A stretch of DNA of 9,908 nucleotides from an uncultured Bacilli bacterium (GCA_910586425.1 CAJUHL010000055.1:1-9908); one strand, 5' to 3'. Shown: positions 1 to 5,580, counted from the first letter of the stretch. Notes: generated by a model from the sequence alone, not told the origin. Numbers and translations are program-made.

Positions 1-1045
1 AGGGGTACGTTTTATCAGGGTTCAAAAAAATCCAAAAGTTGTAAACTGGTGTTACAAGATGTTATTTTCTTTTTATTTAGATTAATTATTAAAAAATGGC
101 ATGTTATGTATGTAAAAGATTTATGAGTTCGGTAGGAGTGGATTCTAATGGATTACAAAATACAAAAAAGTATTGATTTTACAGGATATTTTAAGATTTT
201 GATGAATGATTTTTAAGTGTGATTTTATATATGATTTCTTTCAGGAAATGCAATTTTAGAGCGAGCTCGGGATAATGCTTATTTTTCAAGGGTTTTAAAA
301 GATTTATTGGTTGATTTTTTGTGTTTTGGAGAGGAGTTAAATTGTCAGAAAATTTGTATTGCACTGATTTGTAAGGATTTTGAGGAATGGCACCGAATAA
401 GATTCCGAATTATTTTTGTGAATTGTTTGCTTTTCGGACACAATTTATAGGGGTGACATGTAGACAGAACAGATAGGCGGTTTTCGGTAAATGGGTATTT
501 ATTTAAAAATGTAAACCTACCGGGGTATAAAACGTACAGCAATAGTATAGTATTATGGTATGTTTAAGTTATGAATTGTCCATTTCTGCAACCTAATACA
601 AACATAATTTTTGTCAAGTAAAAATGCTTGACATTCAAAATATAAACGTACATATGATCTGTAAAGTAATTTTGCTTGACGAGTTCGGTGAGAATGCGAC
701 TATTTTAGTAAATACTAAAATAAATATTAACTTTAATAAATAATAAAACAGCCACCACTATTTTATCATTACACAATATGTTTTAATATGTGATAAATAT
801 TATAGTAAATAATAAAATAAAACGATTATATTTTACTAAATAATAAAACATATACTAAATACTAAAATAAATCATCCCAATCCCATCAAAAATCCCACAC
901 CGTGATCATACCATAATCTCCCACCCAATTCCCAATCCCCACACAACGCACCACAAGCTCCATACAGACATTTTATACCCATATCCGATACTTTTACCAC
1001 AAGCACGCAAAACAACACTTAAAATCGCTTATAAAGATAGTATCA
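1..1045. other. Gene-free region with opposite strand composition at its two ends
   Basis: No reading frame here has a plausible start, ribosome binding site and protein-like composition; the only open frame of size (345-542, minus) gives a low-complexity peptide without a ribosome binding site. Positions 1-560 are rich in T and G on the plus strand. Positions 873-1020 are rich in A and C and almost free of G. The change occurs across a very A/T-rich repeat cluster at 707-872. The motif AAGTAA...TGCTTGAC occurs twice (616-632 and 664-680, 14 of 17 bases identical), and TGTCAAG/CTTGACA (612-618, 627-633) is an inverted repeat. Such a layout could fit a replication or partition region, or simply decayed DNA; the sequence does not decide. 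Confidence 0.6.
707..872. repeat. Cluster of five A/T-rich iteron-like repeats
   Basis: Five imperfect copies of AnTAAATAnTAAAAyAnAT lie in the same orientation at 707-725, 735-750, 804-823, 835-853 and 854-872. The last two abut exactly with a 19-bp period. The first copy overlaps a 20-bp inverted repeat, ATTTTAGTA-AA-TACTAAAAT (703-722). Between copies two and three an inverted repeat TTTATCA/TGATAAA is present. Direct repeats of this size in A/T-rich DNA resemble plasmid iterons or a partition-site array, but no replication or partition gene is visible in this window. A low-complexity origin of the similarity is possible because the DNA is nearly all A and T. Confidence 0.45.
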
Positions 1046-1480
1046 TCAACCCAAATCATCTATAGTAATACATTTAATCCCTTTAAACTGTCTCAACTGT
1101 TTGTCATTTGTGAGCAATAAATCACATTCATTTAACATAGCAGTAGCAATTTGCAAAACGTCCATAGCCTTAAATGCTTTATATTCTGCTCTTATTTTGA
1201 CAGCACTCTTTGCAATAGTTTTATCAATATCAACTATTTTAAAATTAAGTGTCTGAATCAGCTTTTCAAACAAAGCAATATATTTAGTTTCATTTACTCT
1301 GTATGGGTATACAAAGTATTCCTCTATTGTAATAACAGACGTAATAAATTGTACATCATTATTGTAGCAGTCATTCAAAAAGTTTTTTACTTTATCATAA
1401 TACAATGGGTTATTCTCATTGCCCTCAATGAAATATATGAATGGTGCAGTATCAATAAATACTTTCTTATATCCTGTCAT
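1046..1480 (-). CDS. PIN-domain toxin (VapC-like ribonuclease)
   Basis: This encodes a 144-aa PIN-domain protein, probably the toxic endoribonuclease of a type II toxin-antitoxin pair that cuts RNA in the cytoplasm. The four acidic positions expected of the metal-binding site are visible: D10 in FIDTAP, E53 or E54 in TIEEY, D107 in KAMDVLQIA and D126 in LTNDKQL. Length fits VapC-type proteins. The start chosen is the ATG at 1480, which has GGAGG 10 bases upstream and begins MTGYKKVFIDTAP; a start 48 bases further upstream would lie deep in the previous gene and lacks such a site. The gene overlaps the end of the upstream antitoxin by 14 bases, the usual translational coupling. Family assignment is firm; the RNA target is unknown. 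Confidence 0.85.
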   Translation of the reverse strand: MTGYKKVFIDTAPFIYFIEGNENNPLYYDKVKNFLNDCYNNDVQFITSVITIEEYFVYPYRVNETKYIALFEKLIQTLNFKIVDIDKTIAKSAVKIRAEYKAFKAMDVLQIATAMLNECDLLLTNDKQLRQFKGIKCITIDDLG

Positions 1481-1688
1481 TATCGCGCATTTCCTCCATA
1501 TATCCATCAACATTCTTTCCCCGTTCACTGGGCATGGTAAAGCTATCCCAATCTATCGGCGTTTTAGTCCTGTTGTTTGGTTGCTCCAGCATTGTTACAA
1601 TAACTTCTATGCCATCATATTCATGTATATCATCATTTTCAATAATAACAGTGTTTCCTTTTACAATACCCTTTACGGCTGTTAACAT
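1467..1688 (-). CDS. Probable antitoxin of the PIN-domain toxin
   Basis: This 73-aa protein is encoded directly upstream of, and overlapping, the PIN toxin, so it is most likely the cognate antitoxin. The N-terminal half (about residues 1-34) looks beta-rich and ends in EVIVTML, resembling a small DNA-binding or dimerisation fold of AbrB-like type. The C-terminal half (about 40-73) is polar and acidic with PIDWDSF and YMEEMRDND segments, as expected for a flexible toxin-neutralising tail. GGAGGG lies nine bases before the ATG. The exact family is not recognised; the role is inferred from position, size and two-part layout. Confidence 0.7.
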   Translation of the reverse strand: MLTAVKGIVKGNTVIIENDDIHEYDGIEVIVTMLEQPNNRTKTPIDWDSFTMPSERGKNVDGYMEEMRDNDRI

Positions 1689-1728
1689 ACTGATTCCCTC
1701 CTGATTGTTTGCTTATCTTATTATTATG

Positions 1729-1956
1729 TCATTCTGTTTTGGTATTAGTAGTATTATCATTATCACTGACACTAAACCCTTTAGCGTCCAAATCTGCCTT
1801 TATCAATGCTTTAATGTAGCTATTCGCTGATTGTCCTGTTTGCTCTAAATATGCCTTTACGCGCTCACCGTCTTGTAATTCCGATAAGCTATACTTTGTT
1901 TTAAATTGTACTATTTTTTTATCATATGTGCTTTGTGCTTTTTTGCTATATGCCAT
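1729..1956 (-). CDS. Ribbon-helix-helix (Arc-type) regulator
   Basis: A 75-aa protein starting MAYSKKAQSTYDKK. A short strand (about 15-20, IVQFKT) is followed by two predicted helices (about 24-41 and 43-57), with SANSYIKALIKADL matching the second helix of Arc/CopG-type ribbon-helix-helix proteins. The last 15 residues are polar and probably disordered. GGAGGT sits seven bases before the ATG. It is the first gene of a three-gene minus-strand operon, 40 bases ahead of the antitoxin, and the promoter carries a palindrome in its spacer. It is therefore a likely autorepressor of the operon, although a separate housekeeping role on the element cannot be excluded. Confidence 0.7.
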   Translation of the reverse strand: MAYSKKAQSTYDKKIVQFKTKYSLSELQDGERVKAYLEQTGQSANSYIKALIKADLDAKGFSVSDNDNTTNTKTE

Positions 1957-2023
1957 ACTTTATAACCTCCAAAATATTTTATATCTATGTATTCTCTTTT
2001 TTGTATGGCATTTACGCACATAC

Positions 2024-2052
2024 ATAATAACATGATATCATGTTTTTTTCAA
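2024..2052 (-). promoter_or_regulatory. Promoter with embedded 16-bp operator for the PIN toxin operon
   Basis: Read on the minus strand, TTGAAA (2052-2047) and TATTAT (2029-2024) are separated by exactly 17 bases. The spacer and the edge of the -10 box hold the perfect palindrome AACATGATATCATGTT (2029-2044). A dimeric repressor bound there would block RNA polymerase directly. The RHH protein encoded first in the operon is the obvious candidate. Confidence 0.75.
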
Positions 2053-2109
2053 TATAACCACACATCATAGTGCATAATTAACAATAAGGTACCCTATGAT
2101 ATAGTAGTT

Positions 2110-2140
2110 TTACAAGCAAGGCAAACAGCAAAACTTGTAA
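2110..2140 (+). other. Stem-loop upstream of gene 2245
   Basis: TTACAAG (2110-2116) pairs with CTTGTAA (2134-2140), a 7-bp stem around a 17-base A-rich loop. Nine bases downstream is the motif AACCTTGACAA (2149-2159), which recurs at two other non-coding stretches of the window. Confidence 0.35.
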
Positions 2141-2170
2141 GTCCTATCAACCTTGACAATTTAATAAGGC

Positions 2171-2199
2171 TTTACACCTTTTACATAATCTGTTATGAT
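2171..2199 (+). promoter_or_regulatory. Promoter of gene 2245
   Basis: TTTACA (2171-2176) and TATGAT (2194-2199) are 17 bases apart, each one base from consensus. Transcription would begin near 2206, leaving a leader of about 40 bases before the GTG start. The -35 box lies inside the first of two 22-bp direct repeats. Confidence 0.65.
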
Positions 2200-2244
2200 T
2201 AAGATGTAACAATCAGTACAGATTGATAGAAAGTAGGTGATTGT

Positions 2245-2430
2245 GTGTCAGATAAAGAAATGATGCAAAAAAATATTGAAGAATTTGCAAGACTACAAAA
2301 GTATATGCTTTTAGTTGAAAGTAAAGAATCGGCGGTATATAAAGAAATGAAAGATAGATACGTTGAACTAAAAGTAATACTTACGGCATCAGGCGTAAAT
2401 CTCACAGAAATTGACAGAATTAAAGAATAA
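2245..2430 (+). CDS. Small helical protein of unknown function
   Basis: A 61-aa product beginning at GTG (2245), preceded by AGGTGA five bases upstream; the later ATG codons at 2260 and 2263 lack a well placed site. The protein is almost wholly predicted alpha-helical, with a charged N-terminal helix (MSDKEMMQKNIEEFARLQKY) and a second segment with YKEMKDRYVELK followed by SGVNLTEIDRIKE. The end resembles a short interaction motif more than a DNA-binding domain. I do not recognise a family. The gene is a self-contained unit with its own promoter and a strong terminator, and it lies between 22-bp direct repeats, which suggests it is an independently acquired cassette. Confidence 0.65.
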   Translation: MSDKEMMQKNIEEFARLQKYMLLVESKESAVYKEMKDRYVELKVILTASGVNLTEIDRIKE

Positions 2431-2457
2431 AAACTGAATAGCAACTAACCACTAACT

Positions 2458-2508
2458 AAAAGGTGTAAGGTCTTATTAAATTATTAAGGCTTTACACCTT
2501 TTTAATTT
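2458..2508 (+). terminator. Rho-independent terminator of gene 2245
   Basis: AAAAGGTGTAA (2458-2468) pairs with TTACACCTTTT (2492-2502), and the helix continues inward through two G-U pairs to about 18 bp, closing a short A/T loop. TTTTTAATTTT follows. The stop codon of the gene lies 28 bases upstream. Confidence 0.85.
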
Positions 2509-2578
2509 TCAAATGTAGAAATAAAGGGTAGTCACACAAACAACCAAACAAAACAACCACACAAGGAGGTAACGCAAT

Positions 2579-2899
2579 ATGACAACATTTGTAGAAATTA
2601 TAGATAGACCAGAAACAATGACTATAGATGGCTACAGCAGTGCAAAGACGCTCAACGGCGTTATGCATGACATAGCAAGATTAATGAAAGACATTTGCCC
2701 ACGTGAAATTCAAACTTTCATGACAAAGGGTAAACAGGAGGCAATTGATTTACTTGATTGTACACCTAAAGGCAGTGAAGGCGGATTTTTCATACAAGTT
2801 GAAGATGTTTCTTGCGCAAGCCGAATAAATGAGGATACAGACGAGATTGAGTATAAAGATGGTTATAATTACTATTTCTGTACAAGAGTAGTGAAGTAA
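2579..2899 (+). CDS. Conserved-looking hypothetical protein, 106 aa
   Basis: AAGGAGGTAA ends about seven bases before this ATG, an ideal ribosome binding site. The 106-aa product is soluble, with no membrane segment or signal peptide. It has a mixed alpha/beta pattern: strand FVEIIDRP, helix NGVMHDIARLMKDICPREIQ, helix KGKQEAIDLLDC, then FFIQVEDVS and YNYYFCTRVV strands. Four cysteines are spread out and do not form a metal-binding pattern. I do not recognise the family. No promoter is obvious in the A/C-rich leader, which begins with the motif AGGGTAGTC (2525-2533) that recurs just after the gene, so transcription may come from an upstream or weak promoter. Confidence 0.75.
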   Translation: MTTFVEIIDRPETMTIDGYSSAKTLNGVMHDIARLMKDICPREIQTFMTKGKQEAIDLLDCTPKGSEGGFFIQVEDVSCASRINEDTDEIEYKDGYNYYFCTRVVK

Positions 2900-2982
2900 A
2901 TCCCCTGAAGAGTCTTTGAAAATTAAGACGAAACTACCCAAACAAGGGTAGTCGGGATAGAAATACAATCCCAATAGAGAAT

Positions 2983-2990
2983 AAGGAGGT
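2983..2990 (+). promoter_or_regulatory. Orphan Shine-Dalgarno sequence without a gene
   Basis: AAGGAGGT occurs here but is followed by AGCCACAAGCTAAAC, with no ATG, GTG or TTG at usable distance and a stop in the nearby frame. Like the leader of gene 2579 it follows an AGGGTAGTC motif (2945-2953), so this may be a duplicated leader whose gene has been lost. Confidence 0.4.
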
Positions 2991-3041
2991 AGCCACAAGC
3001 TAAACCAACAACCGCAACCAGCGGGGAGCATAGCAAGCTAC

Positions 3042-3054
3042 TGAACCTTGACAA
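3042..3054 (+). repeat. TGAACCTTGACAA motif, copy 2
   Basis: The 13-base string is shared exactly with 5647-5659; the core AACCTTGACAA also occurs at 2149-2159. All three lie in non-coding DNA. The string resembles the CTTTGAAAACT-type sequences of rRNA leaders, so an antitermination or processing role is possible, and it contains a perfect -35 hexamer without a clear -10 partner here. Confidence 0.5.
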
Positions 3055-3812
3055 GATGCATAAGCCTATAGGGATATAGCAGCAGACCAAATGCATGATT
3101 GAGGCTAGTTAAATTCAATCTGGGTGAATATCCAAGCCATAATAAATGAGACGGCGTAGAAGAGATCCTTCAGTACAAATTCAGGTTTTTGGTCAAGTGC
3201 TTTACTAAATAAGCAATGACACGCTACAGAGTACGCAAAAAGCGTGTAACAAATACATATGAGTAATACAGTGCATAACAAAAGAGACGACAACTTTATT
3301 GTATCTGATGATACATACAAAGAGGCCGTTTCTTTCTTGCTTGAAATCTTATGTAGTCAATAAGATGATAGCATGAAATCTTAGAGGGTGTCAAGAAATA
3401 TTGGCAATCTCTTTTATATAAAAGCACTAAACAAAATCTTGCAAGCGTCCACAAGATAAATCCTTGCAAGTGCCCTATATCGTTAGAGTGGCGATACAAA
3501 ATAATTACCCGTGACGGTTTGGGGAAGAGTACACGTTAACCAGGAACCCCAAAAAGCAAGGGAACGGCTGATACTTCCCGGATCGCTCAAGATCAGCAAT
3601 GCGATTAATAAATTGTGCTGGCATTGTGTGAAAGCAGGTAGCACACTTACAATGATTACCGCCGTTGGGCATTGACGATAATAGTGATGTCTGGAAAATG
3701 GAAGGTTAAAGGGTCAAGGAATAACTTCAGAGTAACGACAACTTGAACAGGCGAACCCCTGACAAGGAAGAAGGTTATATTATAACTGTAAACTTAAAAA
3801 GCTGCTGTCTGG

Positions 3813-3858
3813 ATGCCTGACATATACGGCATACTACATAGTTTTATTATTTATCATA
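3813..3858 (+). terminator. Weak hairpin and T-rich tract, possible 3' end of the large RNA
   Basis: ATGCC (3813-3817) pairs with GGCAT (3828-3832). The following stretch, 3841-3856, is T-rich but interrupted. It is a poor terminator and only a tentative boundary; further pairing is visible at 3900-3975. Confidence 0.25.
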
Positions 3859-4004
3859 CCCATAAAAACAGAATCAAACGTGAGGCGATGCAGAAAGCTG
3901 GTGAACCACCGTAACCAACGGGACATAGCCATTAAAGCCGGATGCATTTAGCCATATCCCTTGAAAAGTCTCTTTTGTGGGCATGGATAAGTAAAAAAAC
4001 ATGA

Positions 4005-4033
4005 TAGACTTTACCGCCCAATTATGCTATACT
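4005..4033 (+). promoter_or_regulatory. Promoter of gene 4061
   Basis: TAGACT (4005-4010), a 17-base spacer and TATACT (4028-4033) preceded by TGC, an extended -10 element. Initiation would fall near 4040, close to the ribosome binding site at 4046-4053, giving a very short leader. Confidence 0.6.
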
Positions 4034-4060
4034 TAAACCATAAAAAGGAGGTGCTTTATT

Positions 4061-4267
4061 ATGGGTGAAAAGACAGATTATGATATTCTTTATAGAGAGT
4101 ATTTAGAAAGACGCCGGATATATCAGGCAGATGATCCCCAAAAAGCTTTAAGGGAAAGTCTGGAAGATATGAAACTTCGATTGGAAGCATATGGAAACGG
4201 AAATATTCCAGATTTTGAAGAAAAAAAGATTATATCAGCGGAAAGTCCTCTGAAATTAAAGGAATAA
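4061..4267 (+). CDS. Small charged hypothetical protein, 68 aa
   Basis: AAAGGAGGTG lies eight bases before this ATG. The 68-aa product is strongly charged and mostly helical up to about residue 47 (DYDILYREYLERRRIYQADD, then a helix with ESLEDMKLRLEAYG), with an acidic then basic tail. The first part could form a coiled coil or a partner-binding helix. No family is recognised. The gene has its own promoter and Rho-independent terminator and faces the MazF-type gene tail to tail, with a candidate small RNA between them. An antitoxin role is conceivable from size and charge but is not shown, because the toxin gene is on the other strand and not co-transcribed. Confidence 0.7.
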   Translation: MGEKTDYDILYREYLERRRIYQADDPQKALRESLEDMKLRLEAYGNGNIPDFEEKKIISAESPLKLKE

Positions 4268-4339
4268 TTTGACATTGGAATATACGTTTTCAATCACTCC
4301 GATTGAAAGTAAGCAGTGAATAGGACATAGGACGGTAAA

Positions 4340-4366
4340 AAGGATTGGTTTTCCAGTCCTTTTTTG
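4340..4366 (+). terminator. Rho-independent terminator of gene 4061
   Basis: AAGGATTGG (4340-4348) pairs with CCAGTCCTT (4353-4361), with one G-U pair and a TTTT loop, followed by a run of T to 4365. It lies 72 bases after the stop codon of the gene. Confidence 0.85.
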
Positions 4367-4370
4367 TTTT

Positions 4371-4413
4371 AGGGAAATAAAAACAAAAGCACCTAGTAAA
4401 AACTAAGTGCTTT
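4371..4413 (-). terminator. Rho-independent terminator on the minus strand
   Basis: The stem 4413-4402 with 4397-4386 is followed on the minus strand by a T-rich tract (plus-strand A run 4371-4388). It would end both the candidate small RNA and any read-through from the MazF-type gene, and it stands back to back with the plus-strand terminator at 4340-4366. Confidence 0.8.
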
Positions 4414-4478
4414 CGAATAATTGATGATACTGCTCACTACATATTGTAGTGGAAAATTGATGTTTGCACATCTTTTGT
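4378..4478 (-). ncRNA. Candidate small RNA, about 100 nt
   Basis: On the minus strand a full transcription unit without a reading frame is visible. Promoter TTGACG (4513-4508), 17-base spacer, TATACT (4490-4485) predicts a start near 4478. The transcript contains the perfect hairpin CACTACA-ATA-TGTAGTG (4451-4435). It ends in a 12-bp stem AAAGCACTTAGT/ACTAGGTGCTTT with one G-U pair and a TTTT loop (4413-4386), followed by TTGTTTTTATTT. It lies just downstream of the MazF-type gene on the same strand and could be co-transcribed with it, but its own promoter is strong. Target unknown; no long complementarity to the flanking genes was found by eye. Confidence 0.55.
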
Positions 4479-4529
4479 ATCTTTAGTATACACATTTATT
4501 ATATGTACGTCAAGAAGAAAAGATACAAA
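4474..4529. repeat. 11-bp inverted repeat next to the MazF-type gene
   Basis: TTTGTATCTTT (4474-4484) is the reverse complement of AAAGATACAAA (4519-4529). The repeat brackets the promoter of the candidate small RNA exactly and touches the stop codon of the toxin gene. It could be an operator pair, or a hairpin in read-through transcripts. Confidence 0.6.
4485..4513 (-). promoter_or_regulatory. Promoter of the candidate small RNA
   Basis: Minus-strand TTGACG and TATACT are each one base from consensus and 17 bases apart. No reading frame begins downstream of it. Confidence 0.65.
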
Positions 4530-4994
4530 TTATTTGATTTTTGTACTATTTTTTTGAACTTTTGGCAATGGTGTAAGTAGATATTCACGCCTGATCTGAT
4601 AATCAATAGCTTTCCAATCTTTTTCAGTGATTGAAATGATTGAACCGTTTTTTCTCATTGGTTTGTCAATCCGGAAAATATCAATTACACGCATTTGTTC
4701 AACTAAAACAGTAGAATTTTGCTTTTCTAAGTCAACATGATATTGCTTGCCATCATTTAAACGTTGTGTAGTAAGTGGTAATACTGTTATAGTTGGCGAA
4801 TTTGGATAGGTACGAGTAACTAAGACCGGACGGTGTTTTCCTTCTTCTGAGCCGATATTACAACCCATAAAAGCCCAATAAATACAGTTTGGTATAATAG
4901 GGAAAGTTTTTGGTTGCGGGTTGAATTTAAGTTCTGACTTTGTTTTTGTCCAGTCCATGAACATTTCAAGATCATCATATGGTATATTCTGCAT
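4530..4994 (-). CDS. MazF/PemK-family toxin, solitary
   Basis: A 154-aa PemK/MazF-family protein, presumably a sequence-specific endoribonuclease. The N-terminal 35 residues are an extension not part of the core. The core then shows IYWAFMGCNIG followed by KHRPVLVTR (53-61), the conserved basic and RPVLV strand of the family, VLPLTTQ (71-77), and VLVEQMRVID (96-105). The ATG at 4994 is chosen because AAGG lies eight bases upstream; the in-frame GTG at 5003 sits inside that site. No antitoxin gene lies upstream on the same strand, unlike classical mazEF. Family certain; ribonuclease activity and the absence of a partner inferred. Confidence 0.85.
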   Translation of the reverse strand: MQNIPYDDLEMFMDWTKTKSELKFNPQPKTFPIIPNCIYWAFMGCNIGSEEGKHRPVLVTRTYPNSPTITVLPLTTQRLNDGKQYHVDLEKQNSTVLVEQMRVIDIFRIDKPMRKNGSIISITEKDWKAIDYQIRREYLLTPLPKVQKNSTKIK

Positions 4995-5027
4995 TGGTTC
5001 CACCTTCTTTCGTAATATGATGTTTCC

Positions 5028-5036
5028 ATTATATAG
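5028..5036 (-). promoter_or_regulatory. Extended -10 promoter of the MazF-type gene
   Basis: On the minus strand TGC precedes TATATAAT, an extended -10 element about 25 bases before the ribosome binding site. No good -35 hexamer is seen at 16-18 bases upstream, so the promoter is probably moderate or depends on an activator. Confidence 0.5.
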
Positions 5037-5190
5037 CAGGAAAGAAGATGGGAAAATCAGAAAATATGTTCTGGCATTGCAAATTATTGTATGTGACCGA
5101 ATCCATGAAAAATGCCGTTTTTATAGTACCTAAACTCTGAAAAATGGCTTAAAATAAGGGTTTTCTTAATGGGACCATATTTTGTGATAA

Positions 5191-5226
5191 GACATTGTAT
5201 AGAGATATACAGTGTCTTTTTTGTTT
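5191..5226 (+). terminator. Rho-independent terminator without an obvious upstream gene
   Basis: GACATTGTATA (5191-5201) pairs with TATACAGTGTC (5206-5216), 11 bp with one G-U pair and a GAGA loop, followed by TTTTTTGTTTT. It works on the plus strand, yet 5004-5190 holds no plus-strand gene and no clear promoter. It may insulate the next promoter from read-through or end an unrecognised transcript. Confidence 0.85.
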
Positions 5227-5261
5227 TGGAAAAATAACTTAAAAATATTTAAAAAAAATAG

Positions 5262-5290
5262 TTGACAAAATAGTTTTGACGTTATATAAT
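5262..5290 (+). promoter_or_regulatory. Perfect-consensus promoter of gene 5314
   Basis: TTGACA (5262-5267), 17 bases, TATAAT (5285-5290): a full match to the sigma-A consensus. The -35 region carries a direct repeat, ATAGTTGAC then ATAGTTTTGAC, ending in the spacer. A promoter this strong is usually repressed, and the RHH protein it expresses is a candidate repressor. Confidence 0.85.
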
Positions 5291-5313
5291 AATAAATGTA
5301 AGGAGGTAAGCGA

Positions 5314-5499
5314 ATGGCAGTAAGAAAACCTTTCGGAACTCCTGTTGATGAAGATTTGAAAAATGATTTTAAAGCTGAATGCAAAAAACAAGGATTTGAG
5401 ATGAATGAAGCAATAGAAATCTTAATGACTGGATTTGTAAAAGGCGAAATTCAAATTAAGAAAGAAATTTCTTACAAAATTCATCAAAAGGAAAATTAA
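5314..5499 (+). CDS. Ribbon-helix-helix protein (CopG/ParD-like)
   Basis: A 61-aa protein starting MAVRKPFGTPVDEDLKNDF, with AAGGAGGT six bases before the ATG. The N-terminal strand, the helix VDEDLKNDFKAECKKQG and the second helix MNEAIEILMTGFVKG match a small ribbon-helix-helix DNA-binding fold, followed by a lysine-rich tail. It acts as a dimer on DNA in the known family. No toxin follows: downstream is a gene-free structured stretch, so this is a solitary regulator or an antitoxin whose partner is lost. The consensus promoter with a direct repeat suggests autorepression and a role in copy control or element silencing. Confidence 0.7.
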   Translation: MAVRKPFGTPVDEDLKNDFKAECKKQGFEMNEAIEILMTGFVKGEIQIKKEISYKIHQKEN

Positions 5500-5500
5500 A

Positions 5501-5538
5501 TAAGCGGTGAGCATCCGACCAAAGACTTTCACCGCTTA
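5501..5538 (+). other. Hairpin after gene 5314
   Basis: TAAGCGGTGA (5501-5510) pairs perfectly with TCACCGCTTA (5529-5538) around an 18-base loop. No T run follows, so it is not a standard terminator; it may stabilise the 3' end or be the first helix of the following structured region. A second stem GTAGG/CCTAC lies at 5561-5577. Confidence 0.5.
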
Positions 5539-5580
5539 CACCACGCCAAACGCTGCAAACGTAGGCTTTAAACCTACTCA

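Larger units (their letters stand above)
2161..2502 (+). repeat. 22-bp direct repeats flanking gene 2245
   Basis: The 22-base segments at 2161-2182 and 2481-2502 differ at one position (TTAATAAGG... against TTATTAAGG..., both continuing CTTTACACCTTTT). The first copy contains the -35 box of the gene's promoter; the second is the right arm of its terminator. Coordinates here span both copies and the gene between them. Confidence 0.7.
2900..4000 (+). ncRNA. Candidate large structured non-coding RNA region
   Basis: About 1.1 kb without a credible gene on either strand but rich in local inverted repeats, most of them plus-strand-compatible hairpins. Clear stems include ACTACCC/GGGTAGT (2933-2939, 2946-2952), ATGCAT/ATGCAT (3056-3061, 3091-3096) around CTATA-GGGA-TATAG with a GNRA-type loop, ACACGC/GCGTGT (3219-3224, 3242-3247), TGTATC/GATACA (3300-3305, 3310-3315), ATCTTAT/ATAAGAT (3346-3352, 3360-3366), CTTGCAAG twice (3438-3445, 3463-3470), TTTGGGG/CCCCAAA (3518-3524, 3547-3553) and TGTGCT/AGCACA (3614-3619, 3640-3645). 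GGGAA/TTCCC and GCTGAT/ATCAGC (3560-3597) interleave as a pseudoknot. Size, ornate folding and mobile-element setting recall ROOL or GOLLD RNAs, but I cannot confirm membership. Ends are uncertain. Confidence 0.5.

Noticed and set aside
345..542. Minus-strand 65-codon frame
   Set aside because: No ribosome binding site, no protein-like pattern, and it lies in a strongly skewed gene-free region.
613..658. Promoter TTGACA with TATGAT in the left region
   Set aside because: The spacer is 19 bases and no gene or terminator follows.
707..872. CRISPR array
   Set aside because: The repeats are imperfect, A/T-only and irregularly spaced, with no unique spacers of constant size and no cas gene.
1151..1685. 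Plus-strand open frames opposite the PIN toxin and its antitoxin
   Set aside because: They are antisense to a clear toxin-antitoxin pair, have low-complexity hydrophobic translations and no ribosome binding site.
2750..3499. Minus-strand open frames across gene 2579 and the structured region
   Set aside because: They are short, rich in Cys, Leu and Phe, overlap one another and lack ribosome binding sites; the plus-strand stems explain the region better.
3101..3960. Group II intron or retron in the structured region
   Set aside because: No recognisable domain V sequence, no GTGYG start and no reverse transcriptase gene nearby.
5004..5190. A plus-strand gene or small RNA ending at the terminator at 5191
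   Set aside because: No promoter with acceptable spacing and no reading frame with a ribosome binding site was found.
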